This document shows, piece by piece, positions 17,411-26,433 of a stretch of DNA of 64,000 bases. Where the stretch lies: the NCBI GenBank assembly GCA_947085405.1, contig CAMTWO010000005.1, forward strand, positions 1 through 64,000, in the 5' to 3' direction. Numbering within the stretch: the stretch's first letter is position 1; the number at the start of each line of letters is the position of its first letter. Source of the DNA: JASEGV01 sp947085405. Lineage in GTDB: Bacteria; Bacteroidota; Ignavibacteria; UBA10030; BY39. Made by a program: the position numbers and the translations under genes. The notes beneath the pieces were generated by a model. It saw nothing but the letters and a program-made list of their open reading frames with translations. It was not told where the DNA came from and made no database searches.

Positions 17411-20151
17411 TGGCACAACTATCAAAAACATATAATTCGAAAGAAGCTGAAGAAAAGTGGTACCCGTATTGGGAAAAGCATAATTTATTTCACGCAAAAG
17501 CAAATCCTGATAAAAAACCGTACACAATTGTAATCCCGCCGCCGAACATCACTGGCATTTTAACTATGGGACACGTTTTGAATAACACAATTCAAGATGT
17601 GTTTGTGCGTTGGAAACGAATGCAGGGTTACGAAACTCTGTGGATGCCGGGAACCGACCACGCCGGTATTGCTACACAGAATGTTGTCGAAAAATCGTTA
17701 TTGAAAGAAGGCAAAACACGACACGACTTAGGGCGTGAAAAATTTTTGGAAGTAGTTTGGAAATGGAAAGAACAATACGGCGGGACAATCATCAAGCAAC
17801 TTAAAAAACTTGGAACATCGTGCGATTGGGAACGCGAGCGTTTCACTATGGACGAAGGATTATCGGAAGCTGTGCAGGAAGTTTTCATCCGGCTTTACAA
17901 CAAAGGTTTAATTTACAGAGGCAAATACATAGTCAACTGGTGCCCGAAAGACCACACAGCAATCAGCGACGACGAGGTGAACCACATCGAACAAAACGGA
18001 CATCTTTGGTTTATAAAATATCCGATTGTTGATTCAACTGATTTTGCAATTGTTGCAACAACACGACCCGAAACAATGCTGGGCGATACAGCAGTTGCCG
18101 TAAATCCGAACGACGAAAGATACAAACATTTGATTGGAAAAAATGTTTCTCTTCCATTAACCGACAGAGTCATTCCGATAATTGCAGATGATTTTGTTGA
18201 TCCATCTTTCGGAACGGGAATGGTCAAGGTAACTCCCGCTCACGACCCGAATGATTACTGGATTGGACAGCGGCATAATTTACCGCAGATAAATATTTTT
18301 GATATATCGGCTAACTTAAATGAGAACGTACCTAAAAAATACACAGGTAAAGATCGATTTGATGCACGCCGTGAAGTTGTAAAAGATTTGGAATTGCAAG
18401 AACTCGTAGCGAAAATTGAGCCGCACACTAATGCAGTTGGCAGATGCTATAGATGCGAAACTATAATTGAGCCGTATCTTTCCGACCAGTGGTTTGTAAA
18501 AATGAAACCCCTTGCTGAACCGGCGCTCAAAGTTGTGTTAGATGGAACCATAAAATTTCATCCCGACCGCTGGGTAAAAGTTTATGAACACTGGATGACA
18601 AACATCCGCGACTGGTGCATCTCGCGGCAGTTGTGGTGGGGACATCGCATTCCGGTTTGGTATTGTGTAGGTGATGATCATTGCAAACTTGAATGTAAAG
18701 AGCCAATTGTTTCAAAATCGAAGCCCGACCACTGCCCACATTGCAACTCAAAAAATTTGGTGCAGGATGAAGATGTGCTCGACACTTGGGCGTCGTCGTG
18801 GTTGTGGCCCTTTTCTACTTTGGGTTGGCACAAAGACAATCCCGATTTGAGATACTTCTATCCGACTGACACGCTCGTTACGGGTCCAGATATTATTTTC
18901 TTTTGGGTTGCTCGTATGATTATGGCAGGAATTGAATTCGCTAAAGAGATACCATTCCCCGATGGTGCGCCTCGGGCAGAAAATAAAGATATCGTTCCTT
19001 TCCGCGATGTTTATTTTACAAGTATTATCCGTGATGCACAAGGTCGCAAGATGAGCAAATCGCTTGGCAATTCGCCCGACCCGCTCGATGTTATTGCAGA
19101 ATATGGCGCCGATGCTCTGCGGTTTACAGTTCTCTACCTCGCGCCACTCGGACAAGATGTGTTGTACTCAAACGAGAAATGTGAGTTAGGAAGAAATTTT
19201 GCAAACAAAATTTGGAATGCTGGAAGATTCTTGCAAATGAATTCAGAACAACTCTGCAAATCCCAAATCCCATCCCGACAAAGTCGGGACAAATCCCAAA
19301 TCGAAGATTTTCTTGATCTTGCAGACAGATGGATTTTATCGCGGTTGAATTCAACTATACTCGAACTAAACAAATCTCTGGATAATTTTTATATCAACGA
19401 TGCAACCAAAATTATATACGACTTCATCTGGCACGACTACTGCGATTGGTACGTTGAGATGATTAAGACTCGTCTATACGGCACAGAATCGGACGATGTT
19501 AAAAAAGCAGTGCTCAACCGTGCGATATTCATATATGAACAAGCGCTGATGCTCTTACATCCTTTTATGCCATTTGTAACAGAAGAGATTTGGCAAAACC
19601 TCGCAGATCGTAAAGCTGGTGAAAGCATAATGATTTCACAATTCCCAACGGTTGATGAGAAATGGATAGATAAAGAAACAGAAGCCGACGGATTATTCAT
19701 GCAGAACCTTGTAAACGCAATCCGTACTATACGCGGTGAGCTCGATGTGCCTCCTTCAAAGGAAATAAATATTATTTTAAATTTCCACGACTCCGAGAAA
19801 GAAAAGCATTTACAGAAATACGAAAGTTACCTGAAGCGATTAACAAGGACAAAAGAAGTCTCGCTGCTAAAAGACACAGAGAAACCAAAACACTCAGCCA
19901 GTGCAGTTGTCGATAATGTAGAGATTTTTGTACCCTTGGAAGGATTGATAGATTTAGAAGTAGAGCGAGGAAGGATACAAAAAGAGATTGACCGTGTTCG
20001 AGGAATGCTTGATGGAATCAAGAAGAAACTCGCTAACGAAAGTTTTGTATCCAAAGCTCCCAAAGAAGTAGTCGATAACGAGTTGAAAAAATTAGAGAGT
20101 TTTAAACTCACACTCGAAAAGTTGGAAAAGAATTTGGAGAGTATAAAATAG
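17410..20151 (+). CDS. valS: Valyl-tRNA synthetase
   Basis: 913 residues. It charges tRNA-Val. The class I signatures are visible: PPNITGILTMGHVLN near residue 37-51 (HIGH-type) and GRKMSKSLGNS (KMSKS) near 538. The editing domain, the anticodon-binding domain (LADRWILSRL onward) and the C-terminal coiled coil (GLIDLEVERGRIQKEIDR...) are all present. Residues about 617-631 (KSQIPSRQSRDKSQI) come from a palindromic DNA element inserted in frame just before the anticodon-binding domain. The frame is intact, so the enzyme is probably functional. Confidence 0.96.
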   Translation: MAQLSKTYNSKEAEEKWYPYWEKHNLFHAKANPDKKPYTIVIPPPNITGILTMGHVLNNTIQDVFVRWKRMQGYETLWMPGTDHAGIATQNVVEKSLLKEGKTRHDLGREKFLEVVWKWKEQYGGTIIKQLKKLGTSCDWERERFTMDEGLSEAVQEVFIRLYNKGLIYRGKYIVNWCPKDHTAISDDEVNHIEQNGHLWFIKYPIVDSTDFAIVATTRPETMLGDTAVAVNPNDERYKHLIGKNVSLPLTDRVIPIIADDFVDPSFGTGMVKVTPAHDPNDYWIGQRHNLPQINIFDISANLNENVPKKYTGKDRFDARREVVKDLELQELVAKIEPHTNAVGRCYRCETIIEPYLSDQWFVKMKPLAEPALKVVLDGTIKFHPDRWVKVYEHWMTNIRDWCISRQLWWGHRIPVWYCVGDDHCKLECKEPIVSKSKPDHCPHCNSKNLVQDEDVLDTWASSWLWPFSTLGWHKDNPDLRYFYPTDTLVTGPDIIFFWVARMIMAGIEFAKEIPFPDGAPRAENKDIVPFRDVYFTSIIRDAQGRKMSKSLGNSPDPLDVIAEYGADALRFTVLYLAPLGQDVLYSNEKCELGRNFANKIWNAGRFLQMNSEQLCKSQIPSRQSRDKSQIEDFLDLADRWILSRLNSTILELNKSLDNFYINDATKIIYDFIWHDYCDWYVEMIKTRLYGTESDDVKKAVLNRAIFIYEQALMLLHPFMPFVTEEIWQNLADRKAGESIMISQFPTVDEKWIDKETEADGLFMQNLVNAIRTIRGELDVPPSKEINIILNFHDSEKEKHLQKYESYLKRLTRTKEVSLLKDTEKPKHSASAVVDNVEIFVPLEGLIDLEVERGRIQKEIDRVRGMLDGIKKKLANESFVSKAPKEVVDNELKKLESFKLTLEKLEKNLESIK
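19258..19302. repeat. Palindromic element inserted in frame in valS
   Basis: A perfect seven-base stem TCCCGAC (19273-19279) AAA GTCGGGA (19283-19289) is flanked by two exact 12-base direct repeats AAATCCCAAATC (19258-19269 and 19291-19302). The 33-base offset keeps the valS frame. It codes an extra, hydrophilic linker of about 11-15 residues between the catalytic core and the anticodon-binding domain. Structure and frame are seen directly; insertion is inferred. Confidence 0.75.
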
Positions 20152-20193
20152 GAAGTTCAAAGAGGGAATTGTGTTTTTCAATAAAATAATTTT

Positions 20194-20604
20194 CTATTCT
20201 TTTTTTAACCAAATAATTTTCTTAAGTACTCGTTCTAATGGTTTAAAATCCATGTCGCCGGTTACAAGAACAGCTTTATGTTTTAGTGCAAGAGCAGCAC
20301 AAAAACTATCGGCTAACGGAATATTGTATTCAGCTTTCAGCAAAGCCGCACCTTCGGCTAAATCACAATCGACATCAACTACTTTTAATGAGCTTTCACT
20401 TTCCAATTGTTTTGCCGCCGCTATCCCTGCTTTACCTTGAATCTGGTTCACTTTATACAACACCTCTGCCCAATTAACAACGCTAATTAAAACATCTTTT
20501 TTTTCGTCCGCCGCTTTAGCAATAATATCTTCAACAACCCCTGCAGTAGGTTCGTCGAATAAAAGTGCTAAAACTGCAGAACTGTCAAGAACCGTATTTA
20601 CCAA
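20194..20604 (-). CDS. PIN-domain toxin (VapC family)
   Basis: About 137 residues. The open frame extends upstream to 20646, but the PIN fold begins at VLDSSAVLALL, and a TTG at 20604 sits seven bases after AGAGGAG (20612-20618); I take that as the start. Acidic residues expected of a Mg-dependent ribonuclease are present: Asp in VLDSSAV, Glu in NWAEVL, Asp in PLADSFCAAL and Asp in VTGDMDF. The coding region overlaps the end of the upstream AbrB-type antitoxin gene by about 20 bases, the usual toxin-antitoxin layout. VapC toxins typically cleave tRNA or rRNA; the target here is unknown. Convergent with valS. Confidence 0.85.
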   Translation of the reverse strand: MVNTVLDSSAVLALLFDEPTAGVVEDIIAKAADEKKDVLISVVNWAEVLYKVNQIQGKAGIAAAKQLESESSLKVVDVDCDLAEGAALLKAEYNIPLADSFCAALALKHKAVLVTGDMDFKPLERVLKKIIWLKKE

Positions 20605-20857
20605 GTTTTTGCTCCTCTCTTTTTTTATCAGCTTCCCTATCAGCATACAATTGTTCGGTCGCGGGTTTTTGCCCTGGTTTCAGTTTTAGAATACCACGAA
20701 ATTTTTTTATCGACTCTTTAGTTATTGGTTTCAATATTATTTGTTTATTTTCTTCGTCATACACTATCTTAATTCGCGTTCCCCCATTTATACCTAATTT
20801 GGAGCGCAATTTAGAAGGTATTACAATCTGTCCTTTTGTCGTTGCTGTTGTTTCCAT
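20585..20857 (-). CDS. AbrB/MazE-fold antitoxin partner of the PIN toxin
   Basis: 90 residues. The N-terminal half (METTATTKGQIVIPSKLRSKLGI.GGTRIKIVYDE) is a SpoVT/AbrB swapped-hairpin DNA-binding domain. The C-terminal half, rich in K, E and Q, is the likely toxin-binding tail. It precedes and overlaps the PIN toxin gene, so it should neutralise that toxin and repress their shared promoter, in 20858-20940. AbrB-type antitoxins are a standard class of VapB. Confidence 0.85.
   Translation of the reverse strand: METTATTKGQIVIPSKLRSKLGINGGTRIKIVYDEENKQIILKPITKESIKKFRGILKLKPGQKPATEQLYADREADKKREEQKLGKYGS
20612..20618 (-). promoter_or_regulatory. Ribosome binding site for the PIN toxin TTG start
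   Basis: Minus-strand AGAGGAG, inside the antitoxin gene, seven bases before the TTG at 20604. It supports a separate, leaderless-overlap start for the toxin. Confidence 0.55.
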
Positions 20858-20983
20858 CTTATTATCCTTATCTTATTTTCGGTAACAATATAACACATTT
20901 ATCAATGTAAGTCAAATATTATTTATCTTACTTTAATATTTTATCTCCCATATTTGATTTGAGCTACCATTATCCAATCTACT

Positions 20984-21029
20984 ATACTGTGAAATATCAC
21001 TTATTATTTTTTGATATTTCTAACAGTAT
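20984..21029. repeat. Long imperfect hairpin between trxA and the antitoxin gene
   Basis: Arms ATACTGT + AAATATCA (20984-20999) pair with TGATATTT + ACAGTAT (21012-21029) around a 12-base A/T-rich loop. The stem is about 15 base pairs with one to three unpaired bases. It lies in the 222-base gap between trxA's 3' end and the vapB start, outside any gene. It could be an operator, a transcript-stabilising hairpin or a remnant of a small element. Confidence 0.5.
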
Positions 21030-21046
21030 AAACGACCATAAACGAG

Positions 21047-21071
21047 AGAGACGACTCGGCGAGTCGTCTCT
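21047..21071 (-). terminator. Perfect 11-bp hairpin downstream of trxA
   Basis: AGAGACGACTC GGC GAGTCGTCTCT is a perfect stem of 11 base pairs, nine bases after the trxA stop on the minus strand. There is no T-run after it, so it is either a non-canonical terminator, an mRNA 3'-end stabiliser or a member of a dispersed palindrome family. Confidence 0.5.
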
Positions 21072-21079
21072 ACTCTGAT

Positions 21080-21403
21080 TTATCCTAAATGCTGCGTAAT
21101 CTTCTCGACTAATTTTCCCTTCTGAACTGCGCCCACCATTTGCTCGGCAACCTGTCCTCCTTTTATAATCAATAACGTGGGAATACTACGTATTCCGTAT
21201 TGCATTGCTGTTTTTGGGTTTGAATCAACATCTAGCTTGCATACTTTCAGTTTGCCGTCGTATTCTTTTGCAATCTCTTCAATGGTCGGTGCAATCATTT
21301 TGCACGGACCGCACCAAGCTGCCCAAAAATCTATCAATACAGGTTTATCTGAATTTAAAACTTCGGTTTGAAAATTTGAATCTGTTACTTCAATTGGTTT
21401 CAT
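21080..21403 (-). CDS. trxA: Thioredoxin
   Basis: 107 residues, the classical length. The active site WCGPCK has redox cysteines 31 and 34; the cis-proline region GIRSIPTLLII and the conserved lysine and aspartate (VLIDFWA) are present. It reduces protein disulfides in the cytoplasm with electrons from thioredoxin reductase, which is not in this window. It starts 29 bases after dnaE on the same strand and may be cotranscribed with it. Confidence 0.96.
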   Translation of the reverse strand: MKPIEVTDSNFQTEVLNSDKPVLIDFWAAWCGPCKMIAPTIEEIAKEYDGKLKVCKLDVDSNPKTAMQYGIRSIPTLLIIKGGQVAEQMVGAVQKGKLVEKITQHLG

Positions 21404-21432
21404 ATATTTTCCTTTGTTATTTTTTTGTTAAT

Positions 21433-24400
21433 CTATTGTAAACTTACACTTTCGTTCCCAAGTAATTTTTTAAGTTTCTCAATTAATTGGTCGGATGGAT
21501 TCACCCGATATTTTCCATCCAACTGAAACAGTTGTGTCTTATTTTCTTCAATGCCAATTACCTCAACTACCGGCAGGCATCTGCCTTTATTATTTTCTAA
21601 TATTTTTTTTAATTTACCGATTGTATCAACATCCGCTGCACTGCCGTCAACTTTGATAACTACCTTTTTTGCAAAACGGTCGCGAACTTGTTCAATCGGA
21701 ATAAACTCGTCGGCAATGATTTTTAATTTATCCCCCGCGGTATCCGATTTCCCGATAATCATGAGCATTGCATCTTGAGTAAGAATGTTGGAATATTTCT
21801 CATAAGTTCTTGCAAACACTACAACTTCACCTTTTCCGGAAAAATCTTCTATAGCGACAAAAGCCATCGTTTTTCCGTTTCGGTCGATTTTCTTTTTAAT
21901 TTCCGAAACGATACCGCAAGCCTTTACAGTTGATCCGTTTTTAATTCCCTCTTGCGAATTGAACTTCACGGTTGAAAACGCTTTGATATCCAACTCATAT
22001 TTTCGCAGCGGATGTCCCGATACATAAAATCCTAAAACCTTTTTCTCGTTCGCCAGCAAGTCGTGCTGACTCCAAGGTTCTGTCGTTACCAATGGTGGAT
22101 ATTCTGAAGTTTCTTCTTTAACTTTTCCACCACCAAACAAATTCGATTGACCGAGCGAATCCTCAGCGTTTTTTTTCTGTCCGAACTGAATAGCACGTTC
22201 GATGCTTGAAAATATTTCGGCTCGATGACTGCCAAGCGAATCTAACGCACCTCCCAGAGTCAATCCTTCGAGAGTTTTCTTGTTGAGCGATTTCAAATCA
22301 ACACGCGAGCACAACTCGAACAAGTTAGAAAATTTCTTATCCTTCCGCGCTTTAATAATATTTTCTACCGCTGCAACTCCTACATTCTTTATAGCACTTA
22401 AACCGAACCTGATTCCTTTTTTCGTAATTGAAAAATCTACCTCACTCTCGTTCACATCGGGGGGCAAAACTTTTTGACCGAGCCGATTGGCTTCTTCAAT
22501 CAGTTCAACGACATAATCTGTATTGCCGATTTCAGCCGACATCGCCGAAGTCATAAATTCTGCCGGATAGTAAACTTTGAGATACGCTGTCTGATGAGCC
22601 AACACAGCATAAACAACGCTGTGCGATTTGTTGAAGCCGTACTTTGCAAACTTCTGTATCATATCGAATATTTCTTCAGCTAACTTTTTTTGGATACCAC
22701 GCGATACGGCTCCACTTACAAACTCATCTTTCTGTTTCGCCATCAGGGCTTCATCTTTTTTTCCCATTGCGCGACGCATAATATCTGCCTTAGCAAGAGA
22801 AAATCCAGCAATTTCGCTCGTAATTCGCATCACTTGCTCCTGATAAACTATAACCCCGTAAGTCTCTTTCAAAACTGGTTCTAATTTTGGATGCAGGTAT
22901 TGAATCTTTTTGGTCCCTTTTTTACAACTGATGAATTCATCAATCATTTCCATCGGACCGGGACGGTAGAGAGCATTCATCGCAACAAGCTCGTTTATCG
23001 ATGTGGGTTTCAGTTTAATTAGCGATTCGCGCATCCCCGAAGACTCAAATTGAAATATACCTGTCGTGTGCCCCTTCTGAAATATTTCAAAAATTTTTTG
23101 ATCGTCTTCAGGAATTTTGTTGATGTTGATATCAACACCGTGATTTTTTTTGATCAGCTTTAATGCGTTTTCAATAACCTTCAGAGTTCGCAGACCCAAG
23201 AAATCCATCTTTAACAAACCGACAGTTTCTAAATCGTTCATGTAATATTGAGTCATCGGTTTGGTTTGCGGAGTAGCATAAAGCGGAACGTAGTCGGTAA
23301 TATCGCCGGGTGCAATCACAACTCCCGATGCGTGCATCGAAGCGTTGCGGTTCATTCCTTCTAAAACGCGTGATATTTCGATTAGCTCTTTTATTTTGGG
23401 GTCTTTACTATCCCTCACCGACTTCAGTTCGGGAATAGTGTTCAACGCCTTGTCTAACTCATAAACTTTTCCCTGTTCGGAAGGAATTAATTTAGTGATA
23501 GAATCAATAACACTTAATTCAACTCCTAATACTCTGCCAACGTCCTTCAGAACTGCGCGTGATGAGAGAGTTCCGAATGTGATAATTTGAGCTACCGAGT
23601 TTTCGCCGTATTTATCACGAACGTATTGAATAACCAAATCGCGTTTATCATCATTAAAATCGATGTCAATATCAGGCATACTTACGCGGTCGGGATTTAA
23701 AAACCGCTCGAAGAGGAGATCGTATTTAAACGGATCGACATCAATAATTCCTAAAACATACGACACTACACTTCCCGCAGCACTGCCCCTTCCCGGACCA
23801 ACCGATATGCCCATCTCCTTTGCTGCATTAATAAAATCCTGCACAACCAAAAAGTAATTCGAATACTTCATCTTTTTGATAACAGACAACTCGTGCTTTA
23901 TGCGTGCTTCAATTTCGGGAGTTACAACAGGATATCGCTCGTTAATTTTTTGCTGAACTATCTTTTCAAGATATTCATCATAATTATTTAGACCGGCTTC
24001 TTTAGGAATCGGAAATTTTGGTAAATAAGGTTCGGCGGCACGAATATCGAAGTTTTCTATCTTTTCGTTGATTTCCAAAGTAGAATTGATTGCTTCAGGA
24101 TAATCTTGGAAAAGCTCGCACATTTCTTTCGCCGACTTAAAATAAAGCTGGTCGGTATTGTATTTTAATTTTGTGTAATCGCTGCTGCTTGTCGATGATG
24201 CTTCGGGTATCAGCAGAAGAACATTGTGTGCGATCGCGTGTTCAGGTTTGATGTAGTGGATATCGTTCGTTGCGACCAATTTTATATTCAGCTCTTTTGC
24301 CAATTGAGGCATTTTTTGAAGAATCGGTTTTTCTTTTTCTAATCCGTGATCCTGAATTTCCAGATAAAAATCATCCTGAAAAATTTCTTTGTAGATTAAG

Positions 24401-24903
24401 GCTGATTTTTTTGCCTCATCATATTTTCCCTCAAGAATATCATCAGCTACAACGCCAGCCGGACAAGCCGAAAGAGCAACTAACCCGTGCGAATATTTTC
24501 TTAAAAGTTCAAGGTCGATGCGTGGTTTGTAATAGAATCCTTCCAGGTGTCCATAGGAGGTAAGTTTCATCAGGTTGCGGTAACCAGCAATATTTTTTGC
24601 AAGAAGAACAAGATGTTGATATATACCACGCCCCTTACCCTGGTCTTTCTTTTTTTTATCAATTTCCTTTTCGAAGCGAGTCCCCTTCGGAACAATGTAA
24701 AACTCGCAACCGAGTATCGGCTTGATTCCGGCTGCCCGTGCTTTGAGAAAAAACTCGGCAATCCCGAACATCACACCGTGATCGGTTAACGCAACCGCCG
24801 GCATTTTATTTTTAACGGTAGCTTCAATCAGCGAATCGATCGTAGCTGCGCCATCGAGCAAACTATAGTGTGAATGATTATGAAGATGTATAAATTGATT
24901 CAT
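21433..24903 (-). CDS. dnaE: DNA polymerase III alpha subunit
   Basis: 1156 residues. Replicative polymerase. The N-terminal PHP domain (LHNHSHYSLLDGA, LTDHGVMFG) is followed by the polymerase core with GPGRGSAAGSVVSYVLGI and the catalytic PDIDIDFND aspartates, then YRPGPMEMI, the finger region and the helix-hairpin-helix. A C-terminal OB fold (VKACGIVSEIKKKI) is present. PHP metal ligands look intact. The family's beta-clamp motif would be near 'QSNLFGG', which is visible (about residue 915-930). Single-copy housekeeping gene. Confidence 0.97.
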   Translation of the reverse strand: MNQFIHLHNHSHYSLLDGAATIDSLIEATVKNKMPAVALTDHGVMFGIAEFFLKARAAGIKPILGCEFYIVPKGTRFEKEIDKKKKDQGKGRGIYQHLVLLAKNIAGYRNLMKLTSYGHLEGFYYKPRIDLELLRKYSHGLVALSACPAGVVADDILEGKYDEAKKSALIYKEIFQDDFYLEIQDHGLEKEKPILQKMPQLAKELNIKLVATNDIHYIKPEHAIAHNVLLLIPEASSTSSSDYTKLKYNTDQLYFKSAKEMCELFQDYPEAINSTLEINEKIENFDIRAAEPYLPKFPIPKEAGLNNYDEYLEKIVQQKINERYPVVTPEIEARIKHELSVIKKMKYSNYFLVVQDFINAAKEMGISVGPGRGSAAGSVVSYVLGIIDVDPFKYDLLFERFLNPDRVSMPDIDIDFNDDKRDLVIQYVRDKYGENSVAQIITFGTLSSRAVLKDVGRVLGVELSVIDSITKLIPSEQGKVYELDKALNTIPELKSVRDSKDPKIKELIEISRVLEGMNRNASMHASGVVIAPGDITDYVPLYATPQTKPMTQYYMNDLETVGLLKMDFLGLRTLKVIENALKLIKKNHGVDININKIPEDDQKIFEIFQKGHTTGIFQFESSGMRESLIKLKPTSINELVAMNALYRPGPMEMIDEFISCKKGTKKIQYLHPKLEPVLKETYGVIVYQEQVMRITSEIAGFSLAKADIMRRAMGKKDEALMAKQKDEFVSGAVSRGIQKKLAEEIFDMIQKFAKYGFNKSHSVVYAVLAHQTAYLKVYYPAEFMTSAMSAEIGNTDYVVELIEEANRLGQKVLPPDVNESEVDFSITKKGIRFGLSAIKNVGVAAVENIIKARKDKKFSNLFELCSRVDLKSLNKKTLEGLTLGGALDSLGSHRAEIFSSIERAIQFGQKKNAEDSLGQSNLFGGGKVKEETSEYPPLVTTEPWSQHDLLANEKKVLGFYVSGHPLRKYELDIKAFSTVKFNSQEGIKNGSTVKACGIVSEIKKKIDRNGKTMAFVAIEDFSGKGEVVVFARTYEKYSNILTQDAMLMIIGKSDTAGDKLKIIADEFIPIEQVRDRFAKKVVIKVDGSAADVDTIGKLKKILENNKGRCLPVVEVIGIEENKTQLFQLDGKYRVNPSDQLIEKLKKLLGNESVSLQ

Positions 24904-25007
24904 TTATTGTCGAATTTAAACTTTAGAAAGAATAGAAATTGATGGTTCAAAATTATCAAATTGCAAATTAAATGCAATAAGTAATTACAATTATTTGGAT
25001 TTTGTTT

Positions 25008-26432
25008 TTAAGTGAGATTCAGAACTAACAGCTTAGGTTCAGTCATCTCTTCAATGGCATATTTCAGCCCTTCCCTGCCGACACCTGAATCTTTTACGCC
25101 GCCGTAGGGCATGTGGTCTATGCGATATGTCGGGAAGTCGTTAACCACAATCCCTCCAACTTCTAAATTTTCAAAAGCGAACATAATATTTTTAAAATCG
25201 TTTGAGAAAACACCGGCTTGCAAACCGTATTTTGAGTTGTTGATTTCTGAAACGGCATCTTCAAACATTTTGAATGTATGAAGCGTTACAACCGGTCCGA
25301 ATATTTCTTCACATACAATTTTCATTTCTGGTTTCACATTACTTATAACTGTGGGTTTGATAACTAATCCGTTTCGTTTTCCACCTGTTAATATTTTTGC
25401 ACCCGATGCGACGGCTTCGCTAATCCAATCTTCAACTCTATCCGCCGCCGATTTATCAATCAGAGGTCCAACAACAGTTTCATGTTTTGCAGGGTCTCCA
25501 AACTGTGTTTCTTTTGTAGCTGATAGAAATTTTTCTATAAACTCGTCTGCGATTTTTTCATTCACATAAATCCGCTGAACTTTTATACAACTTTGTCCTG
25601 CTTGCCCGAATGCACCTAAAGCAATCCGTTTAACGATCGATTGCACATCAGCCGATTTATCAACAATAACACCAGCATTGCCGCCGAGTTCAAGAACAAC
25701 TTTTTTATTACCTGCAATAGATTTTAAAAACCAACCGACTTTGGCACTGCCTGTAAAAGTCAGCATTTTAAAACGTTCGTCGCGAACCATTTTCTCAGCT
25801 AAATCATTTGAACAGGGAAGGACGTTCAGCATTCCGGCAGGTGCGCCGGCTTCAAGCACAATTTCAGCGAGAATTAAAGCGAGTATCGGAGCTTGGGGTG
25901 CCGGCTTCAAAACTATCGGGTTTCCGGCAGCAATTGCAGGAGCAACTTTGTGTGCAACTAAATTTAATGGAAAGTTGAAGGGTGTTATTGCGAGTATCGG
26001 TCCGATTGGGAACCGCCGTACAATTCCAAATCGTTTTTCAGAATGAGCTGCAAGGTCGAGCGAAATTGTTTCACCGGAAATTCTTTTTGCTTCTTCGGAT
26101 GCATACTTGAATGTAAAAATTGCACGGTCAAGTTCAGCCAGCGAATATGTAATAGGTTTGCCGCTTTCAGCCGTCATCAAACTGGCTAATTCAGTTTTGC
26201 GGTTACTTAAAATCCGGGAAACGTTTTCTAAAATTTCAGCACGACGATATGCAGGCAATACTTTTGTAACTCGAAAAGCTTGTTGAGCAACCTGAATCGC
26301 TTCCTCAACGTCCGCTTCTTCGGCATAATGAACTTTGGCAACGAGTTCGTTTGTGTAAGGATTGATAATATCCTTTACGATTTTTGAAGTTCTTCTATCT
26401 GAACCAATTATGAATGGATATTCTACTACCAT
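25008..26432 (-). CDS. NAD(P)-dependent aldehyde dehydrogenase
   Basis: 474 residues. Aldehyde dehydrogenase superfamily: oxyanion Asn153 in PFNFP, general base Glu248 in LELGG, and nucleophile Cys282 in AGQSCIKVQ. FTGSAKVG (nucleotide-binding) and EEIFGPVV are also present. Sequence features (ESGKPI, RRFPIGPILAITPFNFPLNLVAHK) fit the lactaldehyde/glycolaldehyde or non-phosphorylating GAPDH-like subgroup; the exact aldehyde is not determinable. The proS stop is one base upstream of its ATG, so it is cotranscribed with proS. Confidence 0.92.
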   Translation of the reverse strand: MVVEYPFIIGSDRRTSKIVKDIINPYTNELVAKVHYAEEADVEEAIQVAQQAFRVTKVLPAYRRAEILENVSRILSNRKTELASLMTAESGKPITYSLAELDRAIFTFKYASEEAKRISGETISLDLAAHSEKRFGIVRRFPIGPILAITPFNFPLNLVAHKVAPAIAAGNPIVLKPAPQAPILALILAEIVLEAGAPAGMLNVLPCSNDLAEKMVRDERFKMLTFTGSAKVGWFLKSIAGNKKVVLELGGNAGVIVDKSADVQSIVKRIALGAFGQAGQSCIKVQRIYVNEKIADEFIEKFLSATKETQFGDPAKHETVVGPLIDKSAADRVEDWISEAVASGAKILTGGKRNGLVIKPTVISNVKPEMKIVCEEIFGPVVTLHTFKMFEDAVSEINNSKYGLQAGVFSNDFKNIMFAFENLEVGGIVVNDFPTYRIDHMPYGGVKDSGVGREGLKYAIEEMTEPKLLVLNLT

Positions 26433-26433
26433 C

